From Chloroflexota bacterium (GTDB lineage Bacteria; Chloroflexota; Dehalococcoidia; Dehalococcoidales; RBG-16-60-22), in assembly GCA_016190585.1 (NCBI GenBank), contig JACPQH010000030.1, forward strand, positions 1-14,694: a DNA stretch of 14,694 nt. Reading direction: 5' to 3'. Shown piece by piece: positions 5,488-14,611 of the stretch. Below the pieces are notes generated by a model. It saw only the letters and a list, made by a program, of their open reading frames with translations, was not told the origin of the DNA and did not search any database. A program made the translations under genes and the position numbers. Each line of letters opens with the position of its first letter. Position 1 is the first letter of the stretch.

Positions 5488-8058
5488 GTGACGGATAATT
5501 TCGACACAGGCGATATCAGCAAAATAGCCGGCGTCTCGGAAAAGGAAGCCGCGGCCCGGCTCGCCCGTGAAGGCTTCAACGAGATCCCCTCGGCGAAAAA
5601 GCACAGCTTCGCGGGCATCGTGCTGGGCGTGCTCCGCGAGCCGATACTCCTGCTCCTGCTCGCCAGCGGCTCGATTTACATGCTGCTGGGGGACATCCAG
5701 GAAGCGCTCATGCTGCTCCTCTTCGTCTTCGCCATTATCGGCATCACCATTTACCAGGAGAGGAAGACCGAGCGCACCCTGGAAGCGCTGCGGGACCTCT
5801 CCAGCCCGCGGGCGATGGTCATCAGGGACGGGGAAGCCCGCCGGATCGCCGGCCGCGAGGTGGTCCGCGGCGATGTCATGGTGCTCGCCGAGGGCGACCG
5901 CGTGCCGGCCGACGGCGTGGTGCTCTCCGGCAACAACCTGACGGTGGACGAATCGCTGCTGACCGGCGAGTCGATTCCGGTGCGGAAAAGCGAGGCGGAG
6001 CACGCCGCCGGGATGGCGCGCCCGGGCGGCGACGACTCGCCCTTCGTCTACTCGGGCACACTCGTGGTCAGCGGGCTGGGCATCGCGCGGGTAGCCGCCA
6101 CCGGGACGCGCACCGAGTTCGGCAAGATCGGCCGGTCTTTACAGACCATCGAGGTTGAGGATACGCCGCTCCGCAAAGAGACCCGGCGCATCGTACGCAA
6201 CCTGGCGGTCGCCGGCCTGTCTCTTTCCGCGGTTATGGCCATTGTCTACGGGCTGACCCTGGGCGGCTGGCTTGACGGTCTTCTGGCCAGCATCACGCTG
6301 GCGATGGCTATCCTGCCCGAGGAGTTCCCGGTAGTGCTCACGGTCTTTCTGGCGCTGGGCGCCTGGCGCATCTCGCGGAGCAACGTGCTCACGCGCCGCA
6401 CGGGTGCGATTGAAGCCCTCGGTTCGGACACCGTCCTGTGCGTCGACAAAACCGGGACGCTGACGTTGAACCGCATGTCGGTTGACCGGATATACACCGG
6501 GGGCGAATATTGCCGGGTTGACCTGGCCGCGCCGGGCGCGCCGCCGGAGAAGTACCACCGGCTCATCGAGTTCAGCCTGCTGGCGAGTCAGACCAATCCC
6601 TTCGACCCGATGGAGAAAGCCCTGAAACAGGTCGGCGACCATTACCAGAGCTTGACGGAGCACATGCACCAGGACTGGGACCTGATGCGGGAATATCCCC
6701 TGTCCAAGAAGCTGCTGGCGCTGTCCCGGGTATGGAAGTCCCCCAGAGGCGAGGAGTACATCATCGCCGCCAAAGGCGCGCCGGAAGCCATCATGGACCT
6801 CTGCCATCTGAGCGAGGCGGAGGTGGCCAGGCTGTCCGGTCCCATCGGCGTTATGGCGGGCGAGGGACTGAGGGTGCTCGCCGTGGCCGGGGCGCGCTTC
6901 CGGCCGGTAGATCTGCCCGGCGACCAGCACGAGTTCCGGTTCGAGTTTCTCGGGCTTATCGGGTTTGTCGATCCGGTACGACCTGCCGTACCGGCGGCCA
7001 TCCGGGAGTGCTATGCCGCCGGCATCCGGGTGGTCATGATCACCGGCGACTACCCCGCGACCGCCCAGCACGTCGCCCGGGAAACCGGCCTGGAGCCTGC
7101 CGGCGAGGTCGTCACCGGGCCGGAGATGAGCCTCATGAGCGACGGCGAGCTGCGGGAGCGAATCAAGACGGTGAACATCTTCGCGAGGGTCGTCCCGGAG
7201 CAGAAGCTGCGGCTGGTGGAGGCCTTGAAGGCCAACGGCGAGGTGGTCGCCATGACCGGCGACGGCGTTAACGACGCCCCCGCCCTGAAATCGGCCCACA
7301 TCGGGATAGCCATGGGCGGCCGCGGCACCGATGTCGCCCGCGAGGCCGGGGCGCTGGTGCTGCTTGATGACGACTTTTCTTCCATCGTCAGGGCTGTAAG
7401 GCAAGGCCGGCGCATCTTCGACAACCTGAGGAAGGCCATGGCCTATATCCTGGCCATACACGTGCCCATCGCCGGGCTCTCCCTGATACCGGTGATGCTG
7501 AAGTGGCCGCTGGTCCTGCTGCCGGTCCATGTCGTCTTCCTCGAGCTGATTATCGACCCGGCCTGCTCCATCGCCTTCGAAGCCGAACCGGCGGAGGCGG
7601 ATATCATGCGGCGGCCGCCGCGCCGGCGGAACGAGCCGCTGTTCGGCCGGAAGGTCGTCGCCATCGCCGTCTGGCAGGGGATAGTGGTGCTGCTAATCAG
7701 CCTGCTGGTGTACGGTTACAATATCGGGCAGGGGCGGGGCGTCCTGGAGGCGCGCACCCTGACCTTCACCACGCTGGTTATCGCCAACCTCGGCCTGATA
7801 TTCACCAACCGGTCCTGGTCAACGACCATTCTTTCGCGGCTCGGCTCGCGGAACACCGCCCTGATGGTCATCGTCGTCGCCACGCTCGTCTTCCTGGGAC
7901 TGGTGATTTACGTGCCTTTCCTGCGCGGCTTGTTCCACTTCGGGGTGCTGCACCTGAACGATATCCTGGTCTCGTTCGCCGCCGGGGCGGCCTCGGTGCT
8001 GTGGTTCGAGGCGGTGAAATACCTTAACCGGCGCCGCACCTCCCGGCTAACGGGCTGA
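5488..8058 (+). CDS. cation-transporting P-type ATPase
   Basis: This 856-residue membrane pump couples ATP hydrolysis to cation transport. Motifs in order are: N-terminal cation-ATPase domain (about 5-45); LTGES (158-162) in the actuator domain; PEEF in M4 (277-280); the phosphorylated Asp in DKTGTLT (D320); KGAPE (429-433); DPVRP (495-499); TGD (519-521); GDGVNDAPAL (591-600). Transmembrane helices lie near 50-90, 235-290, 650-700 and 722-845. Topology and motifs resemble P2-type (SERCA-like) pumps, but the ion-site residues differ. E278 matches the M4 Glu and D690 the M6 Asp, while M5 has H658 and I661 where SERCA has Asn and Glu, and M6 has E686 for Asn. The transported ion is therefore uncertain. 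The start is GTG 5488 after an AGAGGTAGG ribosome site. Expression is probably controlled by the upstream leader terminator. Confidence 0.92.
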   Translation: MTDNFDTGDISKIAGVSEKEAAARLAREGFNEIPSAKKHSFAGIVLGVLREPILLLLLASGSIYMLLGDIQEALMLLLFVFAIIGITIYQERKTERTLEALRDLSSPRAMVIRDGEARRIAGREVVRGDVMVLAEGDRVPADGVVLSGNNLTVDESLLTGESIPVRKSEAEHAAGMARPGGDDSPFVYSGTLVVSGLGIARVAATGTRTEFGKIGRSLQTIEVEDTPLRKETRRIVRNLAVAGLSLSAVMAIVYGLTLGGWLDGLLASITLAMAILPEEFPVVLTVFLALGAWRISRSNVLTRRTGAIEALGSDTVLCVDKTGTLTLNRMSVDRIYTGGEYCRVDLAAPGAPPEKYHRLIEFSLLASQTNPFDPMEKALKQVGDHYQSLTEHMHQDWDLMREYPLSKKLLALSRVWKSPRGEEYIIAAKGAPEAIMDLCHLSEAEVARLSGPIGVMAGEGLRVLAVAGARFRPVDLPGDQHEFRFEFLGLIGFVDPVRPAVPAAIRECYAAGIRVVMITGDYPATAQHVARETGLEPAGEVVTGPEMSLMSDGELRERIKTVNIFARVVPEQKLRLVEALKANGEVVAMTGDGVNDAPALKSAHIGIAMGGRGTDVAREAGALVLLDDDFSSIVRAVRQGRRIFDNLRKAMAYILAIHVPIAGLSLIPVMLKWPLVLLPVHVVFLELIIDPACSIAFEAEPAEADIMRRPPRRRNEPLFGRKVVAIAVWQGIVVLLISLLVYGYNIGQGRGVLEARTLTFTTLVIANLGLIFTNRSWSTTILSRLGSRNTALMVIVVATLVFLGLVIYVPFLRGLFHFGVLHLNDILVSFAAGAASVLWFEAVKYLNRRRTSRLTG

Positions 8059-8068
8059 AAGGTCCCGG

Positions 8069-8608
8069 TTATTGCGGCAGCAGCTTCTTGAACTCCCTGA
8101 CGATGTTGTTGTTGCGGCTGAGCGCCTTGCCGATGCCGTAGTTCTTCTGCAGCCGGTAGGGCACGCAGCAGCAGGTGCAGCAGTTGCAGATGGCGTAATA
8201 CTCGTCGCGGCATTTCACGATGGTGTGCATCAGCCCGCCCTCGTGGCACTTTTTCAGGATGTCCAGCGCCTCGTCCTTGCTTATCTCGCGGTGCGCCGCC
8301 GGCCGCTCGTGAATAAAGGCGTGGCGGCTCGCCCCGATCATCAGCTCCGCCTGAACGGGATGGTCGCAGTTCTTGAAAACCGCCCGGCAGGTGCAGGGGC
8401 TTAAAGCGATGCCCCGGGCGTTAGCGACGATTTCCCTGGCTTCGGCATAGTTCAGGAGATAGGCGCGGGTGACGCCGGCGCCGTAGGCGTTGGCCACCGC
8501 CCTGACCAGCCGGCCGATTACGGGGATACGGGTCCACTTGCCGAAGAAGATGTAGGCCCGGATGAAGATTTCCCGGTGGCGGCTGTAAAGCTTCATCGAG
8601 TGGTGCAT
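8069..8608 (-). CDS. cysteine-rich Fe-S-type protein
   Basis: This 179-residue protein has 11 cysteines in a characteristic arrangement: CTCR at 72-75, C81, C121, C133, and a dense CNCCTCCC cluster at 141-148. It also has a REISKDEALDIL helix (107-117) and GGLMHT (124-129). The pattern CxCR...(GL.H)...iCNCC.CCC is familiar from proteins annotated as 4Fe-4S ferredoxin-like in anaerobic Chloroflexota and sulfate reducers. In those, a ferredoxin domain often follows; here the protein ends about 30 residues after the cluster, without CxxCxxC ferredoxin motifs. Metal or cluster binding is inferred and the function is unknown. The N-terminus (12-50) is basic and aromatic, without a clear signal peptide. 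The ATG lies one base after the stop of the upstream gene (TGACATG), indicating translational coupling. It converges with the ATPase, 10 bases away. Confidence 0.7.
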   Translation of the reverse strand: MHHSMKLYSRHREIFIRAYIFFGKWTRIPVIGRLVRAVANAYGAGVTRAYLLNYAEAREIVANARGIALSPCTCRAVFKNCDHPVQAELMIGASRHAFIHERPAAHREISKDEALDILKKCHEGGLMHTIVKCRDEYYAICNCCTCCCVPYRLQKNYGIGKALSRNNNIVREFKKLLPQ

Positions 8609-8609
8609 G

Positions 8610-9170
8610 TCAGCGCGGCTTGCAGAGGATTTCCTTTACTTTGATAGCGAAGAACTCGTGGGAGGCTACCGGCTTCACCACGACGGCGGTATCGGCGCCC
8701 CGCCCCGTGCCCGCCACCGCGATCACATCTTCGTCGGTCCGCACAAGCCCGGCGTCCGCCGCCATCATGGCGATCTCGCAGACCACCTTCATCCCTTCAC
8801 CGAAGATGCGGAGCGTGTTGGATATCATCTCCGTATAGGAATACACGTGGAACTTGTTGCGCATCGCCCGGCCGATGCCGGCGAAGATGTGGGTGGCGGT
8901 GAGTATGACGCCCCCCTGGCTCTTGAACAACACCTGCTTGTCGTCGGGGAATTTTTGGAAATTCGGGCCGTCGAAGTTGGTCGAATGGCTGACGGCGATC
9001 ACCCTGAAGCCCTTCAGCACGTCGATGGATTTAAGGGCTAATTCACCCGTGGTCGAGGCCACCAGGATGGTCCTGATGCCGAGCTCCCCGGCTCGCTGCC
9101 GGGCGATTCTGAGGGTCTCGTCGGTATTTTCCTGGCCGGCCCTGTCGAAGTAGACGATGCGTCCTTCCAT
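8610..9170 (-). CDS. pyruvate kinase C-domain-like protein
   Basis: This 186-residue stand-alone protein resembles the alpha/beta C-terminal (allosteric) domain of pyruvate kinase. It opens with a beta strand and helix (RIVYFDRAG.ENTDETLRIA), then RTILVASTTGELALKS, VIAVSHSTNF, and near the end VIAVAGTGRGADTAVVV. The catalytic barrel of pyruvate kinase is absent, so it is not a glycolytic enzyme. Free-standing homologues occur in archaea and anaerobic bacteria with unknown function, perhaps as nucleotide or small-ligand sensors. GAGAGGT 6-12 bases before the ATG supports the start. It lies 18 bases after the fumarylacetoacetate-hydrolase gene, and its stop nearly touches the start of the Fe-S gene, so the three form one operon. 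Confidence 0.75.
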   Translation of the reverse strand: MEGRIVYFDRAGQENTDETLRIARQRAGELGIRTILVASTTGELALKSIDVLKGFRVIAVSHSTNFDGPNFQKFPDDKQVLFKSQGGVILTATHIFAGIGRAMRNKFHVYSYTEMISNTLRIFGEGMKVVCEIAMMAADAGLVRTDEDVIAVAGTGRGADTAVVVKPVASHEFFAIKVKEILCKPR

Positions 9171-9188
9171 GATTTACCTCTCGGTCTG

Positions 9189-9941
9189 CTATTTGACGTG
9201 GTTAACCAGGGAGCCGATGGGCGGTATCCGGACCTCGACGGTGTCCCCCTTTTGCATGGGGCCGATGCCGCTCGAGGTCCCGGTGGCGATGACATCCCCG
9301 GGGAGCAAGGTCATGACGTGGGAAATAAAGCTGACCAGCTTCGCCACCGGGAAAATGAGGTCGCGGGTGCTGGCCCGCTGCCTGAGCTCGCCGTTGAGGT
9401 AGGTCTCCACGAGGACATCGGCGGGGTCGAGCGCCGTCTCGATGCACGGTCCGATAGGGGCGAAGGTATCGAAGCCCTTGGCCCGCGTCCACTGCCTGTC
9501 TCTGGCCTGGAGGTCGCGCGCGGTGACGTCGTTCAAGCAGGTGTAGCCCAGGATGTAGCCGGCGGCGTCCCTGACGGCTACCCGTTTCGCCCGTTTTCTG
9601 ATGACAACACCGAGCTCGCCTTCGTAGTCCACCCGCTGCGACGAGGGTGGATAGACGATGGCGTCTCCCGGGCCGATGACCGCGGTGGCGGGCTTGAGGA
9701 AGATGAGCGGCTCGTCGGGCAGCGCCATCTTCACCTCCTCGGAGTGGCTGCGGTAGTTCAGGCCGAGGGCGACTATCTTGGAGGGCCGGCAGGGCGCCAG
9801 GAGCCTGACATCGGCCAGGTCGTAGACGGCGCCGCCGGGCTCCAGGTTACTCAAGGTTCGTCCCGACAGGGCGCGGACCTGGCCGTTTTCCAGGAGGCCG
9901 TAGCCGCTATTGCCGGGGACCCGGTACCTTACGATTTTCAT
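9189..9941 (-). CDS. fumarylacetoacetate hydrolase family protein
   Basis: This 250-residue enzyme has the FAH fold seen in fumarylpyruvate or acylpyruvate hydrolases, 2-hydroxyhepta-2,4-diene-1,7-dioate isomerases and oxaloacetate decarboxylases. A short N-terminal domain (1-50) precedes the catalytic core. Family motifs are ALGLNYRSHSEE (58-69), the metal-binding DYEGELGVVI with E107 and E109, NDVTARDLQ with D138, QWTRAKGFDTFAPIGPC (150-166), and GDVIATGTSSGIG near the C-terminus. E107, E109 and D138 should hold Mg2+ or Mn2+. The exact substrate cannot be read from sequence, but cleavage or isomerisation of a keto-diacid from aromatic or carboxylic acid breakdown is typical. It heads a three-gene minus-strand cluster. 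Only a weak ribosome site precedes the ATG, and a REP-like palindrome lies in the 118-base gap behind it. Confidence 0.9.
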   Translation of the reverse strand: MKIVRYRVPGNSGYGLLENGQVRALSGRTLSNLEPGGAVYDLADVRLLAPCRPSKIVALGLNYRSHSEEVKMALPDEPLIFLKPATAVIGPGDAIVYPPSSQRVDYEGELGVVIRKRAKRVAVRDAAGYILGYTCLNDVTARDLQARDRQWTRAKGFDTFAPIGPCIETALDPADVLVETYLNGELRQRASTRDLIFPVAKLVSFISHVMTLLPGDVIATGTSSGIGPMQKGDTVEVRIPPIGSLVNHVK

Positions 9942-9972
9942 CAGGGCCTGCGCTTGTTGCTAGCCTCGCCAG

Positions 9973-10020
9973 TTGCGGGAGAGGCCCTCATCCTTAACCT
10001 TTTCCCACGGGGAGAAGGGA
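9973..10020. repeat. REP-like palindromic element
   Basis: TTGCGGGAGAG is followed by CCTCATCCTTAACC and then a 9-bp hairpin CCTTTTCCC (9998-10006) / GGGAGAAGG (10010-10018). It shares its GCGGGAGAG word and the CCTCA/TGAGG word with the elements at 10889-10951 and 11050-11080, all in gaps beside recO. Confidence 0.5.
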
Positions 10021-10059
10021 CTACTTTTATCGCACATTTAACTGCCAGTATAGCGTGAA

Positions 10060-10866
10060 CTAGGCATCGGGCACAAGGTCAACCGGCCGGTTGAGCCTGC
10101 CGCTCCGTATCTGCTCGCGCAGCGTGTTAAGCCAGTCGACCGATTTGACCTCGCGTTCCAGGATATGCCTGATATAGGCGCCGAGGATGGTCTCCAGCTC
10201 GCGGGCGAGGCCGTTGTCCAGCTTCAGGCGGGCGGCGCTGGCAAATTCGACGCCCTGGAAGAACTTCAGCACCTTCTGGGCGTTGACCGAGACGGGGCGG
10301 GCGGAGGGGTCTTTCGGCAGGCACCGCGGGCAGAGCAGCCCGCCCAGCCCCGGCGAGAACGCGTTGACCTCCGGGGCAAGCGGGGCTTTGCAGGCGACGC
10401 AGCTCCTGAGTTCCGGCCGGTAGCCCAGGATGTCGAGCAGGTGCAGCTCGAAGTACCTGAGGACGACCTCTTTGCCGGCCGGGGCGCCGAGCCGCTCCAG
10501 GGTCGCCAGCAGCAGCCGGTAGACGGCCTCGTTCTCCAGGTCGTCCGGGGTGAACTGGTTGACAAGCTCGGCGGCGTACAAGGCGCAGGAGGTCAGCCAG
10601 AGGTCGCCGGTGACGTTCATGAAGCTGTTTATCGTCTGGCTGCCGGTAACCGTGTCCAGGGAGCGCCCCCGGGCCAGCGACACCAGGCTGTGGGTCAGCA
10701 GCTCGAGATGCCCGGCGAGCTTGCTGCGGGGCCGCCGCACGCCCCGGGCCTTCGCCTGGATCTTGCCCAGGCGGGGGGTGTAAAGCGTCAGGACCCTGTC
10801 GGCCTCGCCGAGCTTGGTCTTCCTGATAACGATAGCTTCGGTCTGATATTCCCGCGGTTGAGGCAT
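10060..10866 (-). CDS. recO: DNA repair protein RecO
   Basis: This 268-residue protein works with RecR to load RecA on SSB-coated single-stranded DNA and to anneal strands in the RecFOR pathway. It has an N-terminal OB fold (about 6-80) opening with the typical TEAIVIRKTKLGEADRVLTL, a central helical domain, and a four-cysteine zinc motif C156, C159, C179, C182 (CVAC...CPRC). The reading frame stays open upstream to an ATG at 10977, but that extension encodes only translated REP-like repeats and is not RecO-like. The ATG at 10866 (MPQPREYQTEA) is therefore preferred, even though no strong ribosome site precedes it. It lies 277 bases downstream of recR on the same strand, separated by the repeats. 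Confidence 0.93.
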   Translation of the reverse strand: MPQPREYQTEAIVIRKTKLGEADRVLTLYTPRLGKIQAKARGVRRPRSKLAGHLELLTHSLVSLARGRSLDTVTGSQTINSFMNVTGDLWLTSCALYAAELVNQFTPDDLENEAVYRLLLATLERLGAPAGKEVVLRYFELHLLDILGYRPELRSCVACKAPLAPEVNAFSPGLGGLLCPRCLPKDPSARPVSVNAQKVLKFFQGVEFASAARLKLDNGLARELETILGAYIRHILEREVKSVDWLNTLREQIRSGRLNRPVDLVPDA

Positions 10867-10888
10867 AATAATAAAGCTGCTGTGATTA

Positions 10889-10951
10889 TTCTCCCGCCCT
10901 TGCGGGAGAGATTGCCCCCTCAAGCCTTGCGCGAGAGATTGCACCCTCAAG
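10889..10951. repeat. 27-bp tandem repeat with palindrome
   Basis: Two adjacent 27-base units (10898-10924 and 10925-10951) start CCTTGCGCG/CCTTGCGGG and end CCCTCAAG, differing at two positions. A partial third unit (GCCCTGGCAGG) may follow. Bases 10889-10910 also form an 8-bp hairpin, TCTCCCGC-CCTT-GCGGGAGA. Because 27 is a multiple of three, the recO frame remains open across it, giving a misleading 5' extension. It belongs to the same family as the elements at 9973 and 11050. Confidence 0.65.
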
Positions 10952-11049
10952 GCCCTGGCAGGCGGGGGAAAAGGCATAAGGTGTGTTATCTGAAACTGTC
11001 CGGGAACTGGTTGTCATTTTGAGAGCTTGTGAATAGAATCCCGCAATTT

Positions 11050-11080
11050 CCTCTCCCCGCGGGAGAGGATTGAGGTGAGG
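11050..11080. repeat. REP-like palindromic element
   Basis: An 8-bp hairpin CCTCTCCC (11050-11057) / GGGAGAGG (11061-11068) is followed by ATTGAGGTGAGGG. It sits 64 bases downstream of the recR stop, in the recR-recO gap. Short extragenic palindromes of this look commonly recur many times in GC-rich environmental bacterial genomes. Confidence 0.55.
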
Positions 11081-11143
11081 GTACAGCCCGGGTTAAAAGG
11101 CATAGTCCCGGACAAGGCTTCGGTTGAGTTTTTCAGCATCCGG

Positions 11144-11743
11144 CTATACCTGCTGCCGGCCATCGAAGGCATGGGTGAGGGTGACGTCGTCGGCGTACTC
11201 GAGCTCGGTGCCGTAGGGCAGCCCGCGCGCCAGGCGTGTCACCTTGATGCCCAGCGGGGCGATTATCCGGCTCAGGTACAAGGACGTCTGTTCGCCTTCG
11301 AGGTTGGTATTCGTGGCCAGGATAATCTCCTGCACCGGGTTGCCGTGAAGGCGGCCGAGTAGCTCCTTTATCCGGATATTGTCGGCGCCGACGCCCTCGC
11401 TGGGGGAGAGGGCGCCGTGCAGGATATGGTAAAGCCCCCGGTAGACGCCGGCGTGCTCGATGGCGAGGACGTCCTGGGGCTGCTCCACGATGCACACCTG
11501 GGCGGGGTCCCGTTCCGGGCTGGCGCAGAGGGGGCAGGGGTCGGAGCCGCTGACGTTGAAGCAGCGGGAGCAGAGCTTGACCTCTTCCTTCAGCGAGAGG
11601 ATGGCCTCGGCAAGCTGGCGGGGCTGGCCTTCCGGGCTGCGGAGCAGGAAGTAGGTGATGCGCTGCGCGCTCTTGGGACCGATGCCGGGCAGACGGTTAA
11701 ACTCCTGGATAAGCCTGTTGATGGCGCCGCTGGTGTTGTCCAA
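11144..11743 (-). CDS. recR: recombination protein RecR
   Basis: This 199-residue protein has the full RecR layout. A helix-hairpin-helix lies at the N-terminus (LPGIGPKSAQRI, 18-29). A four-cysteine zinc finger uses C58, C61, C70 and C73. A Toprim domain begins at CIVEQPQDVLAIE (84-96), with NTNLEGEQTSLYL later, and the C-terminus carries GIKVTRLARGLPYGTELEYADD...AF, diagnostic of the family. RecR forms a ring that clamps DNA and, with RecO or RecF, helps load RecA. It lies 8 bases after ybaB, in the common dnaX-ybaB-recR order, so all three should be one transcript. The start fits closely behind ybaB with GGGGGAC before the ATG. Confidence 0.95.
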   Translation of the reverse strand: MDNTSGAINRLIQEFNRLPGIGPKSAQRITYFLLRSPEGQPRQLAEAILSLKEEVKLCSRCFNVSGSDPCPLCASPERDPAQVCIVEQPQDVLAIEHAGVYRGLYHILHGALSPSEGVGADNIRIKELLGRLHGNPVQEIILATNTNLEGEQTSLYLSRIIAPLGIKVTRLARGLPYGTELEYADDVTLTHAFDGRQQV

Positions 11744-11751
11744 TGGTCCCC

Positions 11752-12053
11752 CTAGGTTATGCCCGGTATCTTGAGCCCGCCGGTAAGCCCGCCGAGCTGC
11801 CGGGCGGCCGTCTCCTGCGACCTGGCGAGGGCTTCACCGACGGCGGTCAACACGAGGTCTTCCAGGAGCTCGACGTCTTCCGGGTTGACGACCTCTTTCG
11901 ATATCTTGACCGAGAGTATCTTCTGTTGCCCGTTCATGGTAACTTTAACGGCCCCGCCGCCCGAGCTGCCCTCGACGGTCATATCGGCCAGCTCTTCCTG
12001 GGCCTTGGCCAGCTGGGCCTGGAGCTTCTGCGCTTGCTGCATCATATGCTTGT

Positions 12054-12057
<4 letters not shown>
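11752..12057 (-). CDS. ybaB: YbaB/EbfC nucleoid-associated protein
   Basis: This 101-residue protein has the YbaB/EbfC pattern: an N-terminal amphipathic helix rich in Gln and Lys (MMQQAQKLQAQLAKAQEELA), then VEGSSGGGAVKVTMNGQQKILSVKIS, then PEDVELLEDLVLTAVGEAL and a glycine-rich end (GGLTGGLKIPG). Dimers bind DNA with a tweezer-like shape and affect nucleoid structure. Its ATG overlaps the dnaX stop by four bases (ATGA), a sign of translational coupling. It is followed after 8 bases by recR. The position between dnaX and recR is conserved across many bacteria and supports the call. Confidence 0.95.
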
Positions 12058-13667
<1,610 letters not shown>

Positions 13668-13674
13668 TTTCTAT

Positions 13675-13704
13675 ATTATACCCTGACCATGCCGCGGCTT
13701 CCAA
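13675..13704 (-). promoter_or_regulatory. dnaX promoter (leaderless)
   Basis: On the minus strand TTGGAA (13704-13699), an 18-base spacer and a perfect TATAAT (13680-13675) lie directly before the dnaX ATG (13667). The expected start point coincides with the initiation codon or lies one base upstream. The -10 context GGGTATAATATAG equals that of the zinc-ribbon gene. Confidence 0.6.
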
Positions 13705-13731
13705 CCGCGTCCCGAAGGCGGGCCAGCCGCG
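13693..13731. repeat. hairpin between tubulin-like gene and dnaX
   Basis: CGCGGCT (13693-13699) pairs with AGCCGCG (13725-13731), with an inner CCCG-AAGG-CGGG hairpin in the loop. On the minus strand no T tract follows, so it is not a standard intrinsic terminator. Its left arm touches the dnaX -35 box. Confidence 0.35.
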
Positions 13732-13753
13732 AAGGATGAAGAATGCCGCCCGG

Positions 13754-14611
13754 TCAAATCAGTGAAGGAATGTCTTTGCCGACTTCGTCGATCTGCTTGA
13801 GCCGTGCCCCGGTCTCCACCTGCCGCCGCGCGAAGTCCGGTATCAGGCTGCTGGCCTGCCGGAAGTAGGCGCGGACCTTCTCGGTATCGCTGAGTTCGGA
13901 CAGGATCACGGTGACATCCAGCGAGCCGCGCTCCCGGGGATAGTCGCCGTTGCGGATGACCGCCCTCGGGGCCAGGCCCTTCATGTAGTCGCCGAGTTCC
14001 TTGGCCAGGTCCATGTTGAGCTCCCGGGTTGGGCCGGAGAACAGGTACAGGGCGCGCCGGGCGTCATCGAGGCGGCACTTGAGGGAGAGCTCGGTAATGG
14101 CCTCGTCCATCGCCCGGACGCCGCGATGGACCTCGGTGCTCTTCCTGTGGAAGTCCGTGCCGAACCGGGGGAAGCGGAAAAAGGGCGTCTCGGATTTGCC
14201 GTAACCGATAACCGTCCAGCCGGTGAGGGTCTGGATGATATCGCCGGCGTCGAGCAGCTTGGCGCCGATGAACTGGCCCTTCTTTTCCTCGCCGGCGCAG
14301 AGCAGGTTGTAGAACGGCTCCGATATCATGTAGTTGATACGGGCAAGGTTGTTTTTAATAGAGGCGTCCTTGCGCACGTACCTCTGGTTGTCAACGAGGA
14401 AAACGGCGTCAGCCACCGAGGAACTGGTCTTCAGGCAGGTGGCCACGTTGTAGACCGTCCGCTCTTCGGTGGTCTCTTCATGCTCGAAGGGCAGGACGAG
14501 CAGGTTGTAGACCGGCTTATCCGGGTAGCGCTCCTTCATGAACTTGGAGATGATGCCTATCGAGCCGGAGCCGGTGCCGCCGGCCGCTCCGGCCGTCAGC
14601 AGGAAGGCGTC
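13754..14611 (-). CDS. tubulin/FtsZ-like GTPase, 5' end missing
   Basis: The visible 285 residues begin upstream of the first in-window ATG (14539). The segment DAFLLTAGAAGGTGSGSIGI (from 14611) carries the tubulin/FtsZ nucleotide-binding signature GGTGSGS. Next come ISKFMKERYPDKPVYNLLVL and a VFLVDNQRY strand analogous to the FtsZ/tubulin segment that contacts the nucleotide base. A long helix-rich C-terminal domain follows. It lacks the typical FtsZ core sequence, so it is a non-canonical member of the superfamily (CetZ-like or another bacterial tubulin homologue), probably a GTP-binding cytoskeletal protein. The N-terminal GTPase part (first about 100 residues) is missing: beyond about 14606 the DNA turns into an inverted copy of the gene itself. 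The frame stays open to the right edge, but that translation is antisense of the repeat. It lies 86 bases upstream of dnaX. Confidence 0.75.
   Translation of the reverse strand, partial: DAFLLTAGAAGGTGSGSIGIISKFMKERYPDKPVYNLLVLPFEHEETTEERTVYNVATCLKTSSSVADAVFLVDNQRYVRKDASIKNNLARINYMISEPFYNLLCAGEEKKGQFIGAKLLDAGDIIQTLTGWTVIGYGKSETPFFRFPRFGTDFHRKSTEVHRGVRAMDEAITELSLKCRLDDARRALYLFSGPTRELNMDLAKELGDYMKGLAPRAVIRNGDYPRERGSLDVTVILSELSDTEKVRAYFRQASSLIPDFARRQVETGARLKQIDEVGKDIPSLI

Noticed and set aside
6139..7530. 463-codon minus-strand frame inside the ATPase gene
   Set aside because: It is antisense to a well-conserved P-type ATPase. Long shadow frames are expected in GC-rich coding DNA.
10867..10977. 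37-residue N-terminal extension of RecO
   Set aside because: It is only the translation of the 27-bp tandem repeat and hairpin. RecO homologues begin close to MPQPREYQTEA.
9973..11080. CRISPR array near recO
   Set aside because: Units are adjacent tandem copies or isolated palindromes, without regular unique spacers or cas genes.
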